Source of the DNA: Prostheceraeus crozeri
Lineage: Eukaryota > Platyhelminthes > Polycladida > Euryleptidae
Reading direction: 5' to 3'
Length of the DNA stretch: 64,000 nt
NCBI GenBank assembly: GCA_907163375.1
Contig: CAJQUW010007852.1
Location: forward strand, 1-64,000
The notes under the pieces are model-generated. The model ran no database searches. It saw nothing but the letters and a program-made list of their open reading frames with translations, and was not told the DNA's origin. Below are positions 50,080 through 61,418 of this stretch, piece after piece. Numbering within the stretch: the stretch's first letter is position 1; the number at the start of each line of letters is the position of its first letter. The position numbers and the translations under genes were made by a program.

Positions 50080-51423
50080 ATGGTTAACTACAACAATGCA
50101 AAGACGGCTTTTAAGCTTTGCGTCTGCTCAAAGATTTTTCGTAGCGATGCCTTTAAGAAGCATTCTTGTGCACATAAGCGAATGGTAGGGGGCATTCGAT
50201 ACTTTTGTAGCAGCCATAATGCATCTCGCCTTGTCGAGACGCTACCGGAGTGGCATGCCAAGCATAGCAGCTGCAGTCAACCAGAGCTGACTGAGGAGGC
50301 GAAGCAAAGTCTCTTCAGCTCAGAGTTGAAAGCTCTGGAGACTCAGTGTGCTATCGAGGCTATCACGTCAGCAAAGCCTCCCTCATCTTGTGCACCAGCA
50401 AAGGCTCTCTCGCCCACCCCGATTCTAGAGGCTCAGTCTGCTGTCGAGTCTATCACGACAGCAGAGGCTCCATCTTCTAGCATGCCAGCAAAGGCTCTCT
50501 CACCCACTCCGATTGAGTCTTCTCCGAAGTCGAGTAAATCCTCCTCCTCCTCCTCTAGCGATGAGTCGGCTACAAGTAGCAGCGACAGTGAGGAAGAGGA
50601 GGAGGATAAAGGCTCGACGAAGGTTGACCTAGTCGAGAGTGTCTACCTCGATAGCGAGGTAGAGGCGGTGAGGGACGTTGACCTCGATAGCGAGGTGCAG
50701 CCGGCTAAGTTATCAACCAGTGGTGGGATTGCGGCTCAATGTCGCAACTTCATTATGCGCCCACCACTGGTTGATAACTATGACAAGCTGAAGAATGAGT
50801 TGGAGGTGTGGAAGAGGGACTGTTTCTTCTATAAAGCGAGTTCCGAGAACCTCTCGCGAGTCACTCAGGAGCTCAAGAAGACTCAAGCTAGTCTTTTTGA
50901 GAAAGAAGGAGAGCTCGATCGCGAGAGGTTCTCGCACCTCGCTAGTAAGGCTAAAGAAGAGCAGCTCCTCATCGAGAGAGAGAGTCAGGAGAAGGAGTTA
51001 AGAAAGATGAGGGAGGAGGTGGAAGGGCTGCGAAAGCAGTTGGGGAAGGTGGTGGCGACTAATCAGGAGCTGCACCAGCAAGTAATGAGTAGCAGTACTC
51101 GACGATCAAGTCGCCTCCACATTCCCCTTGACAAGAAAGGACGTGTGCCCGCAAGACCGCTCCTCTGTGAACGTGGCAGAGACGAGATGTGTTATAGCAG
51201 GGCTAAAAAAGGTATCGAATGCCTTCACTTTACATTCGACCACAAGGAGGCGATCACAGGATTCCTGTTCGAGCCACGTCCTGAGAAGATCTGTAAGTTT
51301 AAAACAAGTAACTTAGAGTTCAAGATAATAACTAACAACTTCTTTCTTTACAGATATCAAAGAGAAGCGACCACCTGCTTCCGTGAACGAGCCGGAGGCG
51401 AAGCGGCAAGCTTGAGTCCTTGA
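50080..51423 (+). CDS. Cys/His-domain coiled-coil protein, variable locus (D)
   Basis: About 440 aa from the ATG at 50080. The N-terminus has FKLCVCSKIFRSDAFKKHSC and further Cys/His (YFCSSH, HAKHSSCS), probably zinc-binding. A middle region has repeated Ser/Pro/Ala blocks (KALSPTP twice), then an acidic Ser run and a Glu/Lys coiled coil (~255-355). Near the end CYSRAKKGIECLHF echoes A's CYNGHPSKKCLH. A 61-bp GT-AG intron (51293-51353) near the 3' end would move the stop to 51415; unspliced it is 51423. Same locus and plan as A's gene but mostly different sequence. Function unknown. Confidence 0.6.
   Translation: MVNYNNAKTAFKLCVCSKIFRSDAFKKHSCAHKRMVGGIRYFCSSHNASRLVETLPEWHAKHSSCSQPELTEEAKQSLFSSELKALETQCAIEAITSAKPPSSCAPAKALSPTPILEAQSAVESITTAEAPSSSMPAKALSPTPIESSPKSSKSSSSSSSDESATSSSDSEEEEEDKGSTKVDLVESVYLDSEVEAVRDVDLDSEVQPAKLSTSGGIAAQCRNFIMRPPLVDNYDKLKNELEVWKRDCFFYKASSENLSRVTQELKKTQASLFEKEGELDRERFSHLASKAKEEQLLIERESQEKELRKMREEVEGLRKQLGKVVATNQELHQQVMSSSTRRSSRLHIPLDKKGRVPARPLLCERGRDEMCYSRAKKGIECLHFTFDHKEAITGFLFEPRPEKICKFKTSNLEFKIITNNFFLYRYQREATTCFRERAGGEAASLSP
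51293..51353 (+). other. Predicted 61-bp intron near the 3' end
   Basis: Donor CT|GTAAGTTT and acceptor TTCTTTCTTTACAG. A's gene has a similar intron just after its stop (16955-17020), so the feature is conserved although the protein is not. Confidence 0.55.
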
Positions 51424-51426
51424 ATT

Positions 51427-51957
51427 ATCCCGAGAATGAACCATCGGCTCTCTTAAGGGCCACCTAGGGGCAAGACATGATAGAACCTCCACGCGGTTTG
51501 CCCTGGGCAGTCTTCGGACTGGCGAATACTATCATTAAGTTGAATCTGCTATCAGTCAACTTGAACGTTGCAAATGAAGTTCGGTGTAATACTTCCTTTC
51601 GACGGGCGTTCCTGTAAAGGGCGGCGGTGAAACCCGTAGCTATGTATACCGCAAGGGACATTCGGCAATGGTCAATCTTGTTAAACCTCTCTGCGTCATG
51701 TTTGCAAGTGATTGCCTCTGTCTCAACGTAGTATGCATTCGCGCCAGGGCGACATTTAGCCAACTGTCGAAGGTTGCCTAAAACTTTCCATTGCATACGT
51801 TATGAGAGCCATGAGTTCTACCTGTCTCTATCAATGAGACGAATTGATGAATGGAATGAAAGGGAGGATACTCACGCGCCACACGCAACATAACACACTT
51901 CTCTCTTCCGTAGTCTAACAAGCTCTTTACACATGGATCGCAGTCGATTGCTATCCC
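51427..51957 (+). repeat. R module, long copy (D, first)
   Basis: Runs from CCCGAGAATGAACCATCGGC to CGATTGCTATCCC, ~531 bp, directly after the coiled-coil gene. Nearly identical to 52312-52841 and to 15383-15921 in A. Confidence 0.8.
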
Positions 51958-52000
51958 TGAAGCATTCTGATTCGCTGTTGAGCAATTCATTGTTGAAAAC

Positions 52001-52010
52001 CCTATATAAG
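52001..52010 (+). promoter_or_regulatory. TATA box of 83-aa accessory gene (D)
   Basis: CCTATATAAG ~40 bp before the ATG at 52051, same as in A. Confidence 0.6.
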
Positions 52011-52050
52011 CCAGAAGATTGTAGCGCTTCTCATTCAATTTGAAGTCACG

Positions 52051-52302
52051 ATGGAAGCCACATCTGCCGACAACATTCCCGTCTTCATTGATGAAGATAA
52101 CGCCATTCCCGAGTTCGTCATCCTCGACGAGTGGGATGAGGATGAGAAGAAGGGGAAGATCAAGAGGATCATTTGGACGGATGAGGTGTGGACTCCAAAT
52201 ACCACCCGCATCCGAAAGGTGCCGGATGCACCAGTACGACCTCGGCGGTATAGGGTTTATGACAATCTAACCGTCATACCCCTTGACTATTCAAGCCAAT
52301 AG
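52051..52302 (+). CDS. Small acidic accessory protein (D)
   Basis: 83 aa, homologue of A's 84-aa protein (15935-16189), ~85% identical: acidic start with DEDNAIPEFVILDEWDED, KKGKIKRIIW, end LDYSSQ. It lies between two R modules, which are more similar to A than the gene itself, suggesting that R is homogenised while the gene drifts. Confidence 0.6.
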   Translation: MEATSADNIPVFIDEDNAIPEFVILDEWDEDEKKGKIKRIIWTDEVWTPNTTRIRKVPDAPVRPRRYRVYDNLTVIPLDYSSQ

Positions 52303-52311
52303 TCAACCTAA

Positions 52312-52841
52312 TCCCGAGAATGAACCATCGGCTCTCTTAAGGGCCACCATGGGGCAAGACATGATAGAACCTCCTCGCGGTTTGCCCTGGGCAGTCTTCG
52401 GACTGGCGAATACTATCATTAAGTTGAATCTGCTATCAGTCAACTTGAACGTTGCAAATGAAGTTCGGTGTAATACTTCCTTTCGACGGGCGTTCCTGTA
52501 AAGGGCGGCGGTGAAACCCGTAGCTATGTATACCGCAAGGGACATTCGGCAATGGTCAATCTTGTTAAACCTCTCTGCGTCATGTTTGCAAGTGATTGCC
52601 TCTGTCTCAACGTAGTATGCATTCGCGCCAGGGCGACATTTAGCCAACTGTCGAAGGTTGCCTAAAACTTTCCATTGCATACGTTATGAGAGCCATGAGT
52701 TCTACCTGTCTCTATCAATGAGACGAATTGATGAATGGAATGAAAGGGAGGACACTCACGCGCCACACGCAACATAACACACTTCTCTCTTCCATAGTCT
52801 AACAAGCTCTTTACACATGGATCGCAGTCGATTGCTATCCC
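52312..52841 (+). repeat. R module, long copy (D, second)
   Basis: ~530 bp, almost identical to the copy at 51427, following the 83-aa gene by ten bases. An ORF of ~125 codons on the opposite strand (52303-52680) is the same one as in A's long copy. Confidence 0.8.
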
Positions 52842-53041
52842 AGAATCATGTAAGCTATCTTAATTTTATTTAACACTATTTCATCTACCATTATCACCCA
52901 TATGAAATGTTATAAGATTTGCAAGTTAAACTAAGCGTGCTACTATTTCCAAATGAAAAAGTATACATGGTTAAATTATTCACTAAAGCCCCATTCAAGT
53001 AAGTCAGTATGAAAGCAAAGATAATACGAAATAAACATTTA

Positions 53042-53473
53042 TTATGGCATGTATTTTAAAAGGTCTTCATCGTCAATATCGTCCCAGAGTCTGACTTCAC
53101 ATAGATCACAAAAACAGTTGAGCTGCTTTAAACGTTCTTCTGCAGCGTCCCTCACGTTGTCAATGTACGCCCACTCCGCCACGGTTCGCGGTTGGGAGTT
53201 AGGGGTGTACCACTCCCATATTTGATGCAACTGCGACTTGCTGGTCATCTCCATCACCCCTTCGACATCATATTGTAAATATTTCCACCGTATGCCTGTT
53301 AGGTCGGGCAACTCCTCTTCATCGTCCTCCGATAACTTTCGTATATTGTCGAGATTGTATGTCTTCTCCACCTTCGCCTTTCTTGGTGCATTTGGTGTAA
53401 CGAGCACCTTTGCTGATGTGCATGGAGAGGAGAACTCCAATGCGGCATTTGGTGTTGTTGGAGGACTTGTCAT
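53042..53473 (-). CDS. Acidic 143-aa protein of unknown function (D)
   Basis: Homologue of A's 14537-14974: Thr/Pro-rich start, acidic LSEDDEEELPDLTGIRWK run, HQIWEWYTPNSQPRTVAEWAY and CFCDLCEVRLW. About 90% identical, two residues shorter. Divergent from PolB with a ~290-bp shared promoter region. Confidence 0.6.
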   Translation of the reverse strand: MTSPPTTPNAALEFSSPCTSAKVLVTPNAPRKAKVEKTYNLDNIRKLSEDDEEELPDLTGIRWKYLQYDVEGVMEMTSKSQLHQIWEWYTPNSQPRTVAEWAYIDNVRDAAEERLKQLNCFCDLCEVRLWDDIDDEDLLKYMP

Positions 53474-53766
53474 GTTGTCTTTGAAATGCTGACTTTGAAT
53501 AATGATAACTTTAACATTTTTCTAATTCTTAAGTATCAACAAGCAACCAATCAGAATGAACAGCCAATGAATGATGAGCATGAAAGGATATAAGCAAAGT
53601 GACATCCGTGTCATTTCACTCTGTCTTTGAGACGTATAAGTGAAGTATTCTCTAGCGAATTCTGCTATTATTTGAGGTGTACAAGTGAATTCCAAATTTG
53701 AGACATATTAATTGAGTGAAGTCTCTATCTTATTGAAGCATCAACCTTAAACTTGATTTCATTGAA
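53474..53766. promoter_or_regulatory. Divergent promoter region, PolB and 143-aa gene (D)
   Basis: Contains TATAAG at 53589 for PolB (178 bp before its ATG), in the same arrangement as A's 14244-14536. The sequence between is similar but has diverged more than the structural genes. Confidence 0.5.
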
Positions 53767-56700
53767 ATGGTAAGTTGAAGATTTCCTCTCTCATCTCCCT
53801 CAAACGTGTGGTTCATAGCATCTTCCTCAATTTCAGGCATCAACTTCATCACCAACGCCCTCCCTTCTCGAGGAAAGTTTAGAGTTATTGAGTCAAGGTA
53901 GGTTGCAACAATACACTGAGGCTTGAACAGAGATGATAGAATGATTTCTCTTTCAGGTGATGTGAGTTCCAGCTCAGAACTGTCGCGACATGGTAACGAG
54001 TGGGAATGTGCTGACTGTGGGCACATCTTCACGAGGAAATGGGATCTCACCCGACACATCAAGCGAGGTGTTTGTCGACCTAAGCCGGCATCAATCTCCG
54101 GAGGTGGGGATGATTCTGTTAACGTCGTCTCCTTTTCTTGCGACTTGTGCGCTCAGTCTTTCGAGACACGTTTTGAACTATCTTCGCACAGACTTCAACA
54201 TACACACACGAACGATAGCTACACCAACGGTACCTCCTCTATCCAACTCACTGAAGTGTCCATAAATAATTTAGTGAGGAACTACCAGATGGACTCCTCA
54301 GAAACCATTGCTAACTTTGAGGAATGGTTTCATCAAAATTCATCATTGATAGAAGCGCTCTTCAACAATTTAGACAATTTTAGGATGAAGGCGCTCATCT
54401 ATCTTAAAATAAAATATGTAAAAATCGACCACCATACTGGACAAATAATAGAGAGGTTGGAGTTTCACATACCCTCCTCTCCTGCAACCGAGGTTGTAGA
54501 CTATGAGTCTTGGATAAATTTTCACATCCAAGGATTAAAATTAAATATTGATAAATTTAACGAGCGCGATAGCGGTCTCATTTTTGACGGCATTGAGTCC
54601 GCCTTATTTAAAATCAGTTTATTAGGAAATCATAGTGGTCGAGGCTCCTTTAAACTTCCAAAAAATTTAAAAAACAAAACAGCAGTCATCAATGTCGATT
54701 GCGAATCGCAATGTTTTAAATATGCTGTCCTCTCCATTCTCCACTATAATGACATCAATGCGAATCGAAATCGTACATATAGCTATAGGCAGTGGGAGAA
54801 TGAATTAAACTTCGATGACTGTAATAGTGACGATATGAAAATTAAAGATATAGAAAAATTTGAAAAATTGAACAACATTAAAATAGTTCTCCATGTTTGG
54901 GAAAAGGGATTGAAGGGTGTGCGCTACAACTCGCGTTCGAGTTGTTATGATCATGTTGTCAACCTTTTATTAGTAAGACAGGATGATAGTGAGGAATGGC
55001 ACTACTGCGGCATTCCCAAAATCTCTCGCTTATACCACCACTTAAGAAATTCTACCTCATCAGAGATTTATTACTGTGACAGATGCATTCGGAACTTTAG
55101 GAGTAAAAACAAATTTGAAACTCATTATGAGTGGTGTAAGCGAGGTAAACTGCAAATGGAACGCATGCCCAAAGATAAGGAGTTTTCATATAGAGAGAAT
55201 GGCGATGAACTAAGTCCTCTTCGTGTCATCTATGCTGACATCGAATGTTATATCGATGATAACATCCATCGACCAGCAGCCATTTCCTGCTATGAAGTAT
55301 GGCATGACCATTTCCAAAATAGAAAAAATAAAATGCACGTCTGGCAAGGTGAGGATTGTATTTACCAATTCCTACAATTCCTCGAACAGGCTGTAAAATT
55401 TCAACAAAAGTATGATGGTGAACTCTATCGCAGATCATTGCATATGACAGCAGATGATCAAGCAAAATTTGATAGTTGCAACGTTTGCCCCAAATGTAGG
55501 AAAACATTTGACGATGATAAGATTAAGAAAGTGCGCGACCATGACCACATCACTGGTAAATTTAGAAACGCACTCTGTTCAAAATGTAATTTTTCGCTGA
55601 GGATGAAGCGGCGTACATTACCCGTCATTTTCCATAATTTCAAGGGCTACGACAGCCATATGATAATAAAAGGAGGTTTAGGTCAAATGAAAGAGTGGAA
55701 GCTTGATGTAATAGCACAAACGAGAGAGAAGTTTATGGCCATGACAGCAAAAGTGCCTGTCGATAAAACTAAAGAAAATAAGACGGTCTATTTTGATATA
55801 AAATTTTTAGATTCCTACCAATTTATGACTGCATCACTGGCCTCTCTCGTGCAAAATCTAAAGTCTCTTCCACTAACACAAAATCTTAAGAAACAATATC
55901 CAAATCTAACCGATGAAGTCATCACACGGAAAGGAGTCTTTCCATATGCATATTTTGATGCAATTAGTAAACTCGGCGAGACTTCTCTTCCGCCCATAGA
56001 TAAATTTAAAAATGATTTGAGCGGCGCAGAATGTAAGACCGAAGATTATGATCATGCACAAGATGCATGGATAAAATTTGACTGCCATACATTTGGTGAA
56101 TATATGATTGCCTACCTTAAGTTAGATGTATTTTTGCTGGCTGATGTATTTCAGGAGTTTCGACGAGTGGCATTAGAAGAAGATAAGTTAGATCCCGTCC
56201 ACTTTGTCAGTCTGCCAGCCATGTCATTTAAGTCTGCTTTTAAAATGACTGGTGAGACCATTCATCTCTTACAAGATCCAGAGATGTATAATTTATTTGA
56301 GCGAGGAATTCGCGGTGGTCTCACATTTGTAAATAAACATAGGTTAAAATCAAAAATAGTAGGTAATGACCAGACTCATCTGAAGTATTATGACCAAAAT
56401 AATTTGTATGGTAGTTCATTATCCAAACCGCTACCTCACTCTGAGTTTAGCTGGTTAGATGATAGTGAAATTCAACATTTCTCCAACCCTTCCAACATAC
56501 TAGCAATTCCAGATGAAGGTGATTGGGGATATTATTTTGAGATAGATCTAATCTATCCAAATAATATTAAACATAAAACCGTAGATTTTCCACTCGCACC
56601 CGAATCAGGTGAAGTGAGTAAAGATATGTTTTCCGACTTTATGAAACAATTTCATAAAGATTTAGAATCATGTGGACAACCCAAGTATAAGCCTTGCCGC

Positions 56701-57741
56701 AAACTTTTACTCACTCAATATGATAAGGAAAACTATCTAGTCCACTTTAGCATCTTAAAATTTTATTTAGAAATGGGCATGATTTTAAAAAGAGTTCACC
56801 GCATTATTAAATTTAGACAGAAAGCCTTCCTCAAACCCTACATAGATAGTAACAGTCAGAAACGTGCACTAGCCCAAAATAATTTTGAAAAAGATTTTTA
56901 TAAATATAAGAACAACAGTCTATTTGGTAAGACGATGGAGGATGTTAGAAAGCGCGTAAACTACAAACTAGTTAATGATGATCAAAAGTATCACAAATTG
57001 ATCTCATCACCTCTATTCATCGATAGAGACATAATCGATGAGGATCTTGTAGGTATTAAAATGATAAAATCTGAAGTTGAGTTGTGCAAACCCATCTATA
57101 TTGGTCAAGCTGTTCTAGATTACTCCAAGCTTGAAATGTATCAACTCTTCTATAAAATACTAAAACCGTGTCCTCTCGTAAAAGAGGTTCGTTTGTTGGG
57201 TGGTGACACAGATAGTTTCTTTTTAGGTATTACCACTCAAAAAGATTTAAATTTTAATGAAGTAGGAAAATCTTTAGAAAGATATTTTGATACATCAAAT
57301 TATCCTGCTAATCATCCACTATACTCCATCAAAAATAAGGCAAAACTTGGCTGCTTTAAGGATGAGACAGCAGGGAAGGAGATAGCTGAAATGATTCTCC
57401 TCCGCCCTAAAATGTATTCTATGAAATTAAAGGATAGTGATGATAGCATTAAGCGCGCTAAAGGCATATCAAGATCATTGGTCTCTAACATGAAACATAA
57501 GAATTTCAGGAAAGCCTATAGAAATAAAAATATAACGTTTGTCAATATGACAATCTTAAAATCTAAGTCGCATGAGATCAAAACTCATACTTTTAGGAAA
57601 CGGGCGCTTTCAGCATGGGAGGATAAGAGGTGCTGGCTAGAACACAACATATCTCTTCCACATGGACATCCTGACACAAACATACCACCACCCAAAAGAA
57701 TTAAACTCACACTACCACATTCAGGAGACGTCTTAGCATAA
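53767..57741 (+). CDS. polB: Protein-primed family B DNA polymerase (D, whole)
   Basis: About 1280 aa. ATG at 53767 followed at once by a 67-bp intron (53770-53836), a 61-base exon, a 59-bp intron (53898-53956) and one long exon. The protein has a C2H2 finger (CADCGHIFTRKWDLTRHIK), the CFKYAVLSILHYND block, CDRC-type finger, YADIEC (Exo I), CPKCRKTFDDD with VRDHDHITGKF, HNFKGYDSHM (Exo II), YLKLDVFLLADVF (Exo III), YYDQNNLYGS (motif A), NNSLFGKTMEDVRKR (motif B) and GGDTDSFFLG (motif C). Standard Polinton pPolB length. It would copy the linear element ends-in from a protein primer. Confidence 0.92.
53770..53836 (+). other. 67-bp intron immediately after the PolB ATG
   Basis: GTAAGTTGA ... 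CTCAATTTCAG, same length and similar sequence as the intron at 24597-24663 of B's left-end gene. Also present at the start of A's PolB (just inside 14243). Confidence 0.6.
53898..53956 (+). other. Second small PolB intron
   Basis: GTAGGTTGC ... TTTCTCTTTCAG, 59 bp. The following exon continues in the PolB frame. Confidence 0.55.
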
Positions 57742-58046
57742 TCATCCTTAACTTAGTATTTTGATGTTGATTTCTGTAGATAAACATTGTTGTTTTATGT
57801 ATCGCATGAGATTGTTTTTTCCTTGTGAATATGTGTCCACATCTGTACATTCCCCATGTGATGACTTTTCCACTGAAAGACATTTTTCCTATCCCTGTAT
57901 ATTTCCACCCTTCACGAAGTAAAAAGACTTTTTGTATATAACAATGTTTATTGAAGTGCGCTCATGTATATATTTTCAGTGGATGTTGTATAAAGTCTAT
58001 TCCTTCACATTCATGTACATATTTCAATAAATGTTGTATAAAGACT
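57742..58046. other. Gap between PolB and the virion genes (D)
   Basis: 305 bp, no ORF. AATAAA signals for the - strand gene lie near 57940-58035 (ATTTCAATAAATGTTGTAT and related words). It is mostly unlike A's gap at 10099, so it spans the module boundary. Confidence 0.5.
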
Positions 58047-59567
58047 TCACTTTGTTTTCCGAAACACTAACGTTATGAGGGATTTAGTATCTTTCACATG
58101 GATGCACTCTTGTAAACCATTGGTAATTTTGATAGCAATAGAGGGTATAGTTTGTTTGACGACGGGATGATAGAAAATAGATTCAAACATCTTCTCGACT
58201 ATTCCATATGAAGCGTCTTTATCATGAATGAAATCACGTAAAATGTATTCTTTTTTCTCACCAACAGAAATAGGTAGAATCAAATCACTTTGAATGTAAA
58301 GGTGCTGTTCATGTTTATCAAGTGTCATTGGTGTTTCTATACCAATCGTATGCGCAGCAGCAAACACAGTTTGTAGCATTGAAAAACCAAAGAGTTTTTT
58401 CAAATTTTTACTCAATTGACATTGAATGTCATCACCCAGTCTCAGAACAACGCGTTGATTTTCAATTGAAAACGAAATGTGGTGTGTCTTTACATCATAT
58501 TTACTTTTCATCACATGCTTCAACTTCTGTTGTATATAAGGATTTACTACATGAATGAAGCTTTCAACTGTATGATATAGACGCGGCATTATATTGATAG
58601 CAACTTTAGATTCTTCATAAGACTGGTAAATTTTCTTGATGCGATCGCCATAGATGTCCACCCACCATTCATCATTAACTGAATCAGCTTTAGTGTGATA
58701 TTCATGAGAAGCATATACCACACCGCTTCCAATAATAGGTGTATAATGTCTTACAAAATGACGCAAGGTTGGAGAGAAATAAACTGTAAGTTTGTCATTA
58801 TATTTCTGAATAACCAACTTATTTTTGTCCGCCATAATTTTCTCTCCATACTTCTTACCCACAGTCTCATTCCATCGTTTTACTAACTCAATAAGTGATA
58901 AAGGTTGAACACCACGCTTTTTCAAAATGATGCGTTCTTCGCATTCTACAACATCTTCATCAAATATTTTAAATCTATAATGAAATTTGTTGATTCGATT
59001 TGAATAAACTTTTCTAACATTTGCAGTAGCAATTGACGTTAGATGTAGTCCATGACCAAAACCGAGATGCGGATAGAATTCACTATCCAACCTCAGCGTA
59101 AGACCTTTAGTAAAAGAATGAAAGCGGAGGAACTGTCTCCCACTCCAATGATAGATAGTAAACTCATAAGCTTTCTGATTTTTATTCTTCATGATGGAAG
59201 TATTACCACTGTTGAATGCCTTAATAATTTTCTCATTCCCAAATGGCTCATAAGAATCTGATTTTATCTGAATCCATTCATAGTTCCACTTTCCATCTGA
59301 TGTTAAATTGTATGGGAACTGAAATGCATTATTCATCGTTATTCCATCATGGGTGCGAGGAGTCAATATCATTTCTTCCAAATCATTCACATTCTGAATA
59401 TTGCTATCATAGCAAATACTAGAAACACCAACCTCCCATTCACCTTCTAAATGCAGTGGGCGATTTAATTCTACTCGATAGTCTGATGGTTTATTTTTGG
59501 GAAATTTATTCATAGAAGCATTACTGGGCAAGTAGATTAGAAACGAGTCCTTATTTTCACTTTCCAT
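58047..59567 (-). CDS. Virion-type protein with WEVG motif (2) (D)
   Basis: About 506 aa, differing from A's 8578-10098 at only about half a dozen residues. Whole frame. LPSNASMNKFP and EWEVGVSSICYD at the N-terminus, KLFGFSM late. Confidence 0.6.
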   Translation of the reverse strand: MESENKDSFLIYLPSNASMNKFPKNKPSDYRVELNRPLHLEGEWEVGVSSICYDSNIQNVNDLEEMILTPRTHDGITMNNAFQFPYNLTSDGKWNYEWIQIKSDSYEPFGNEKIIKAFNSGNTSIMKNKNQKAYEFTIYHWSGRQFLRFHSFTKGLTLRLDSEFYPHLGFGHGLHLTSIATANVRKVYSNRINKFHYRFKIFDEDVVECEERIILKKRGVQPLSLIELVKRWNETVGKKYGEKIMADKNKLVIQKYNDKLTVYFSPTLRHFVRHYTPIIGSGVVYASHEYHTKADSVNDEWWVDIYGDRIKKIYQSYEESKVAINIMPRLYHTVESFIHVVNPYIQQKLKHVMKSKYDVKTHHISFSIENQRVVLRLGDDIQCQLSKNLKKLFGFSMLQTVFAAAHTIGIETPMTLDKHEQHLYIQSDLILPISVGEKKEYILRDFIHDKDASYGIVEKMFESIFYHPVVKQTIPSIAIKITNGLQECIHVKDTKSLITLVFRKTK

Positions 59568-59606
59568 ATTATTCACATTGGAAAAATATATTAGCATACG
59601 TTTGCA

Positions 59607-61004
59607 TTAACTCTTCATTCGGAAATGGAGTGTGATACTTGTCACAGCATCTTTATGAAAAGGAATCAACGCACCAGCATCGTCATAAATGGCAATATCA
59701 ATTTGTGGGATGTAGTTTGATTTCAGCTTTGTATAATGCACTTTCTTGAAAGTATGCTCAGATAAAATACTGCAGCTCTTTGGCTGGTATGGTATCATTG
59801 CTAACAATGGAGCTTCAACATCTCCCACACGTACATCTTCACCAATATTGGAATATATCTGAAAATAGTTAATACGACGCGATAGCGACATGTCTGCGCT
59901 AGCTTTGGTTACAGTACCACTTTTAAAGATATTTTGGTCAAAACCCAAAATGTCCATTAGAGTTTTATCCATAATTAGTTCAATACCTTTTCCACTTATA
60001 GTGAGAGACAAAGTACCTTCTTTTTCAGAAAATGAAATATGTTGGTCATTAATCACTTCATTTAAATAATCTACAACCAATTTAACTGAAGTAATGATGC
60101 GAGGCATCAGCACTCTTGTTTCATGTAAGATACCACCGAAAGGCTCTACACACTTTCTGTATAAAGATACGCTCCATTCTGTATCAAATTGATTTGACCT
60201 TTCACATGGTAAATGTTGCATATTAAATTTTCCATGAACAGCTGCAGAATGATGTCGCAAGAACTGATGAAAATCTTTTGAACAAATTAATACTAGATCA
60301 TCATCATTTAATTTACTTATTGCAATATGATTAGATGATTTAATATAAGTCAATGTTGCCACTTGTTTACCATCAACTCGAAGGAGATAATTAAATTTCT
60401 TCAATAATGTTTCAGGAGTCATGTTTGTCTTTCTTGGCTTAATCACAATCTTCTTCACCAACGTCTTCTCATTTTTTGGAATAAGATCTACATAATAAGC
60501 TTCCTCTCGATATATTAACTGTTTATGAGCACTTATGTGGTAATTAACGTTAAAATTATCATAGCTTGTCAAGGCGCTAGCGAGGTAACCTAAATCATTT
60601 CTTAAACTTGGACTTAAACCAACAATCCAATCTTTCTCAACTACATGATGTATATAAGTATAATCATCATTGTGTGGAGTAAATTGGGCAATATGTTTAC
60701 ACGCTTTATTCAAGAAATCATATATAAACTTTTTACATGATAAGAGATCTTTCTTTGGCCACTGTGGAATGTATACTCGGCACCCCTTTTCACATTGGTA
60801 AGCAGCTGTACGTCTCATATTAATAGTCATCACCTCATGATCAAAAGTATAGACACAGTTGCTATAAACAAGTTGAGTGACACCCACTTCCCAATTCCCA
60901 TTTAGCTGTTGTGCATGATCAATGGGAGTAGAAAAGACTGCGGCTCGATTACTAGTAAATCTCTTTGTAGCCGCATTGCTAAGCAAAATATGATAAAACG
61001 ACAT
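59607..61004 (-). CDS. Virion-type protein with WEVG motif (1) (D)
   Basis: 465 aa from the ATG at 61004 (MSFYHILLSN). Paralogue of the next gene and ~97-98% identical to A's 7120-8538. A TATA-like ATATAAAA lies directly before the ATG. Confidence 0.6.
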   Translation of the reverse strand: MSFYHILLSNAATKRFTSNRAAVFSTPIDHAQQLNGNWEVGVTQLVYSNCVYTFDHEVMTINMRRTAAYQCEKGCRVYIPQWPKKDLLSCKKFIYDFLNKACKHIAQFTPHNDDYTYIHHVVEKDWIVGLSPSLRNDLGYLASALTSYDNFNVNYHISAHKQLIYREEAYYVDLIPKNEKTLVKKIVIKPRKTNMTPETLLKKFNYLLRVDGKQVATLTYIKSSNHIAISKLNDDDLVLICSKDFHQFLRHHSAAVHGKFNMQHLPCERSNQFDTEWSVSLYRKCVEPFGGILHETRVLMPRIITSVKLVVDYLNEVINDQHISFSEKEGTLSLTISGKGIELIMDKTLMDILGFDQNIFKSGTVTKASADMSLSRRINYFQIYSNIGEDVRVGDVEAPLLAMIPYQPKSCSILSEHTFKKVHYTKLKSNYIPQIDIAIYDDAGALIPFHKDAVTSITLHFRMKS

Positions 61005-61039
61005 TTTTATATTGCTAATCTGCAACTTTGCATAACATC

Positions 61040-61396
61040 ATGAAGACTTGGATTTTGGACTCTCTACAATATATCAGAGTTGATCGTGATGGAAACGTAC
61101 ATTTCAAAAATTCTCATGGTCATACATCAAGAGGAATTACATTAACATGGCGACAATTTGTCAACCTCAATGATATCATGAGGGATTTGGAATATTTTGA
61201 AACATTAAGATTCATCTCCCTGGGTGATCAAGTTTGGCTTCAACATTACAGAAATGAAATTCAAATCTACCATTCTCATTCCGCAAACTGTTTCTCATTT
61301 CGCAAATACAATTGGGAGAAGTATAGAAGATACATACATCGCTCCATCATGACATTTATTCGTCGTGAGTTCATCGCCCTACTATGCAAATCTTAA
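61040..61396 (+). CDS. PC4-like small protein (D)
   Basis: About 118 aa, a single residue different from A's 6749-7105 in what I compared. LGDQVWLQHYRNEIQIYH and WEKYRRYIHRSI are intact. Divergent from the gene at 61004. Confidence 0.5.
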   Translation: MKTWILDSLQYIRVDRDGNVHFKNSHGHTSRGITLTWRQFVNLNDIMRDLEYFETLRFISLGDQVWLQHYRNEIQIYHSHSANCFSFRKYNWEKYRRYIHRSIMTFIRREFIALLCKS

Positions 61397-61418
61397 TCAG
61401 ACATGACTATCACGCACC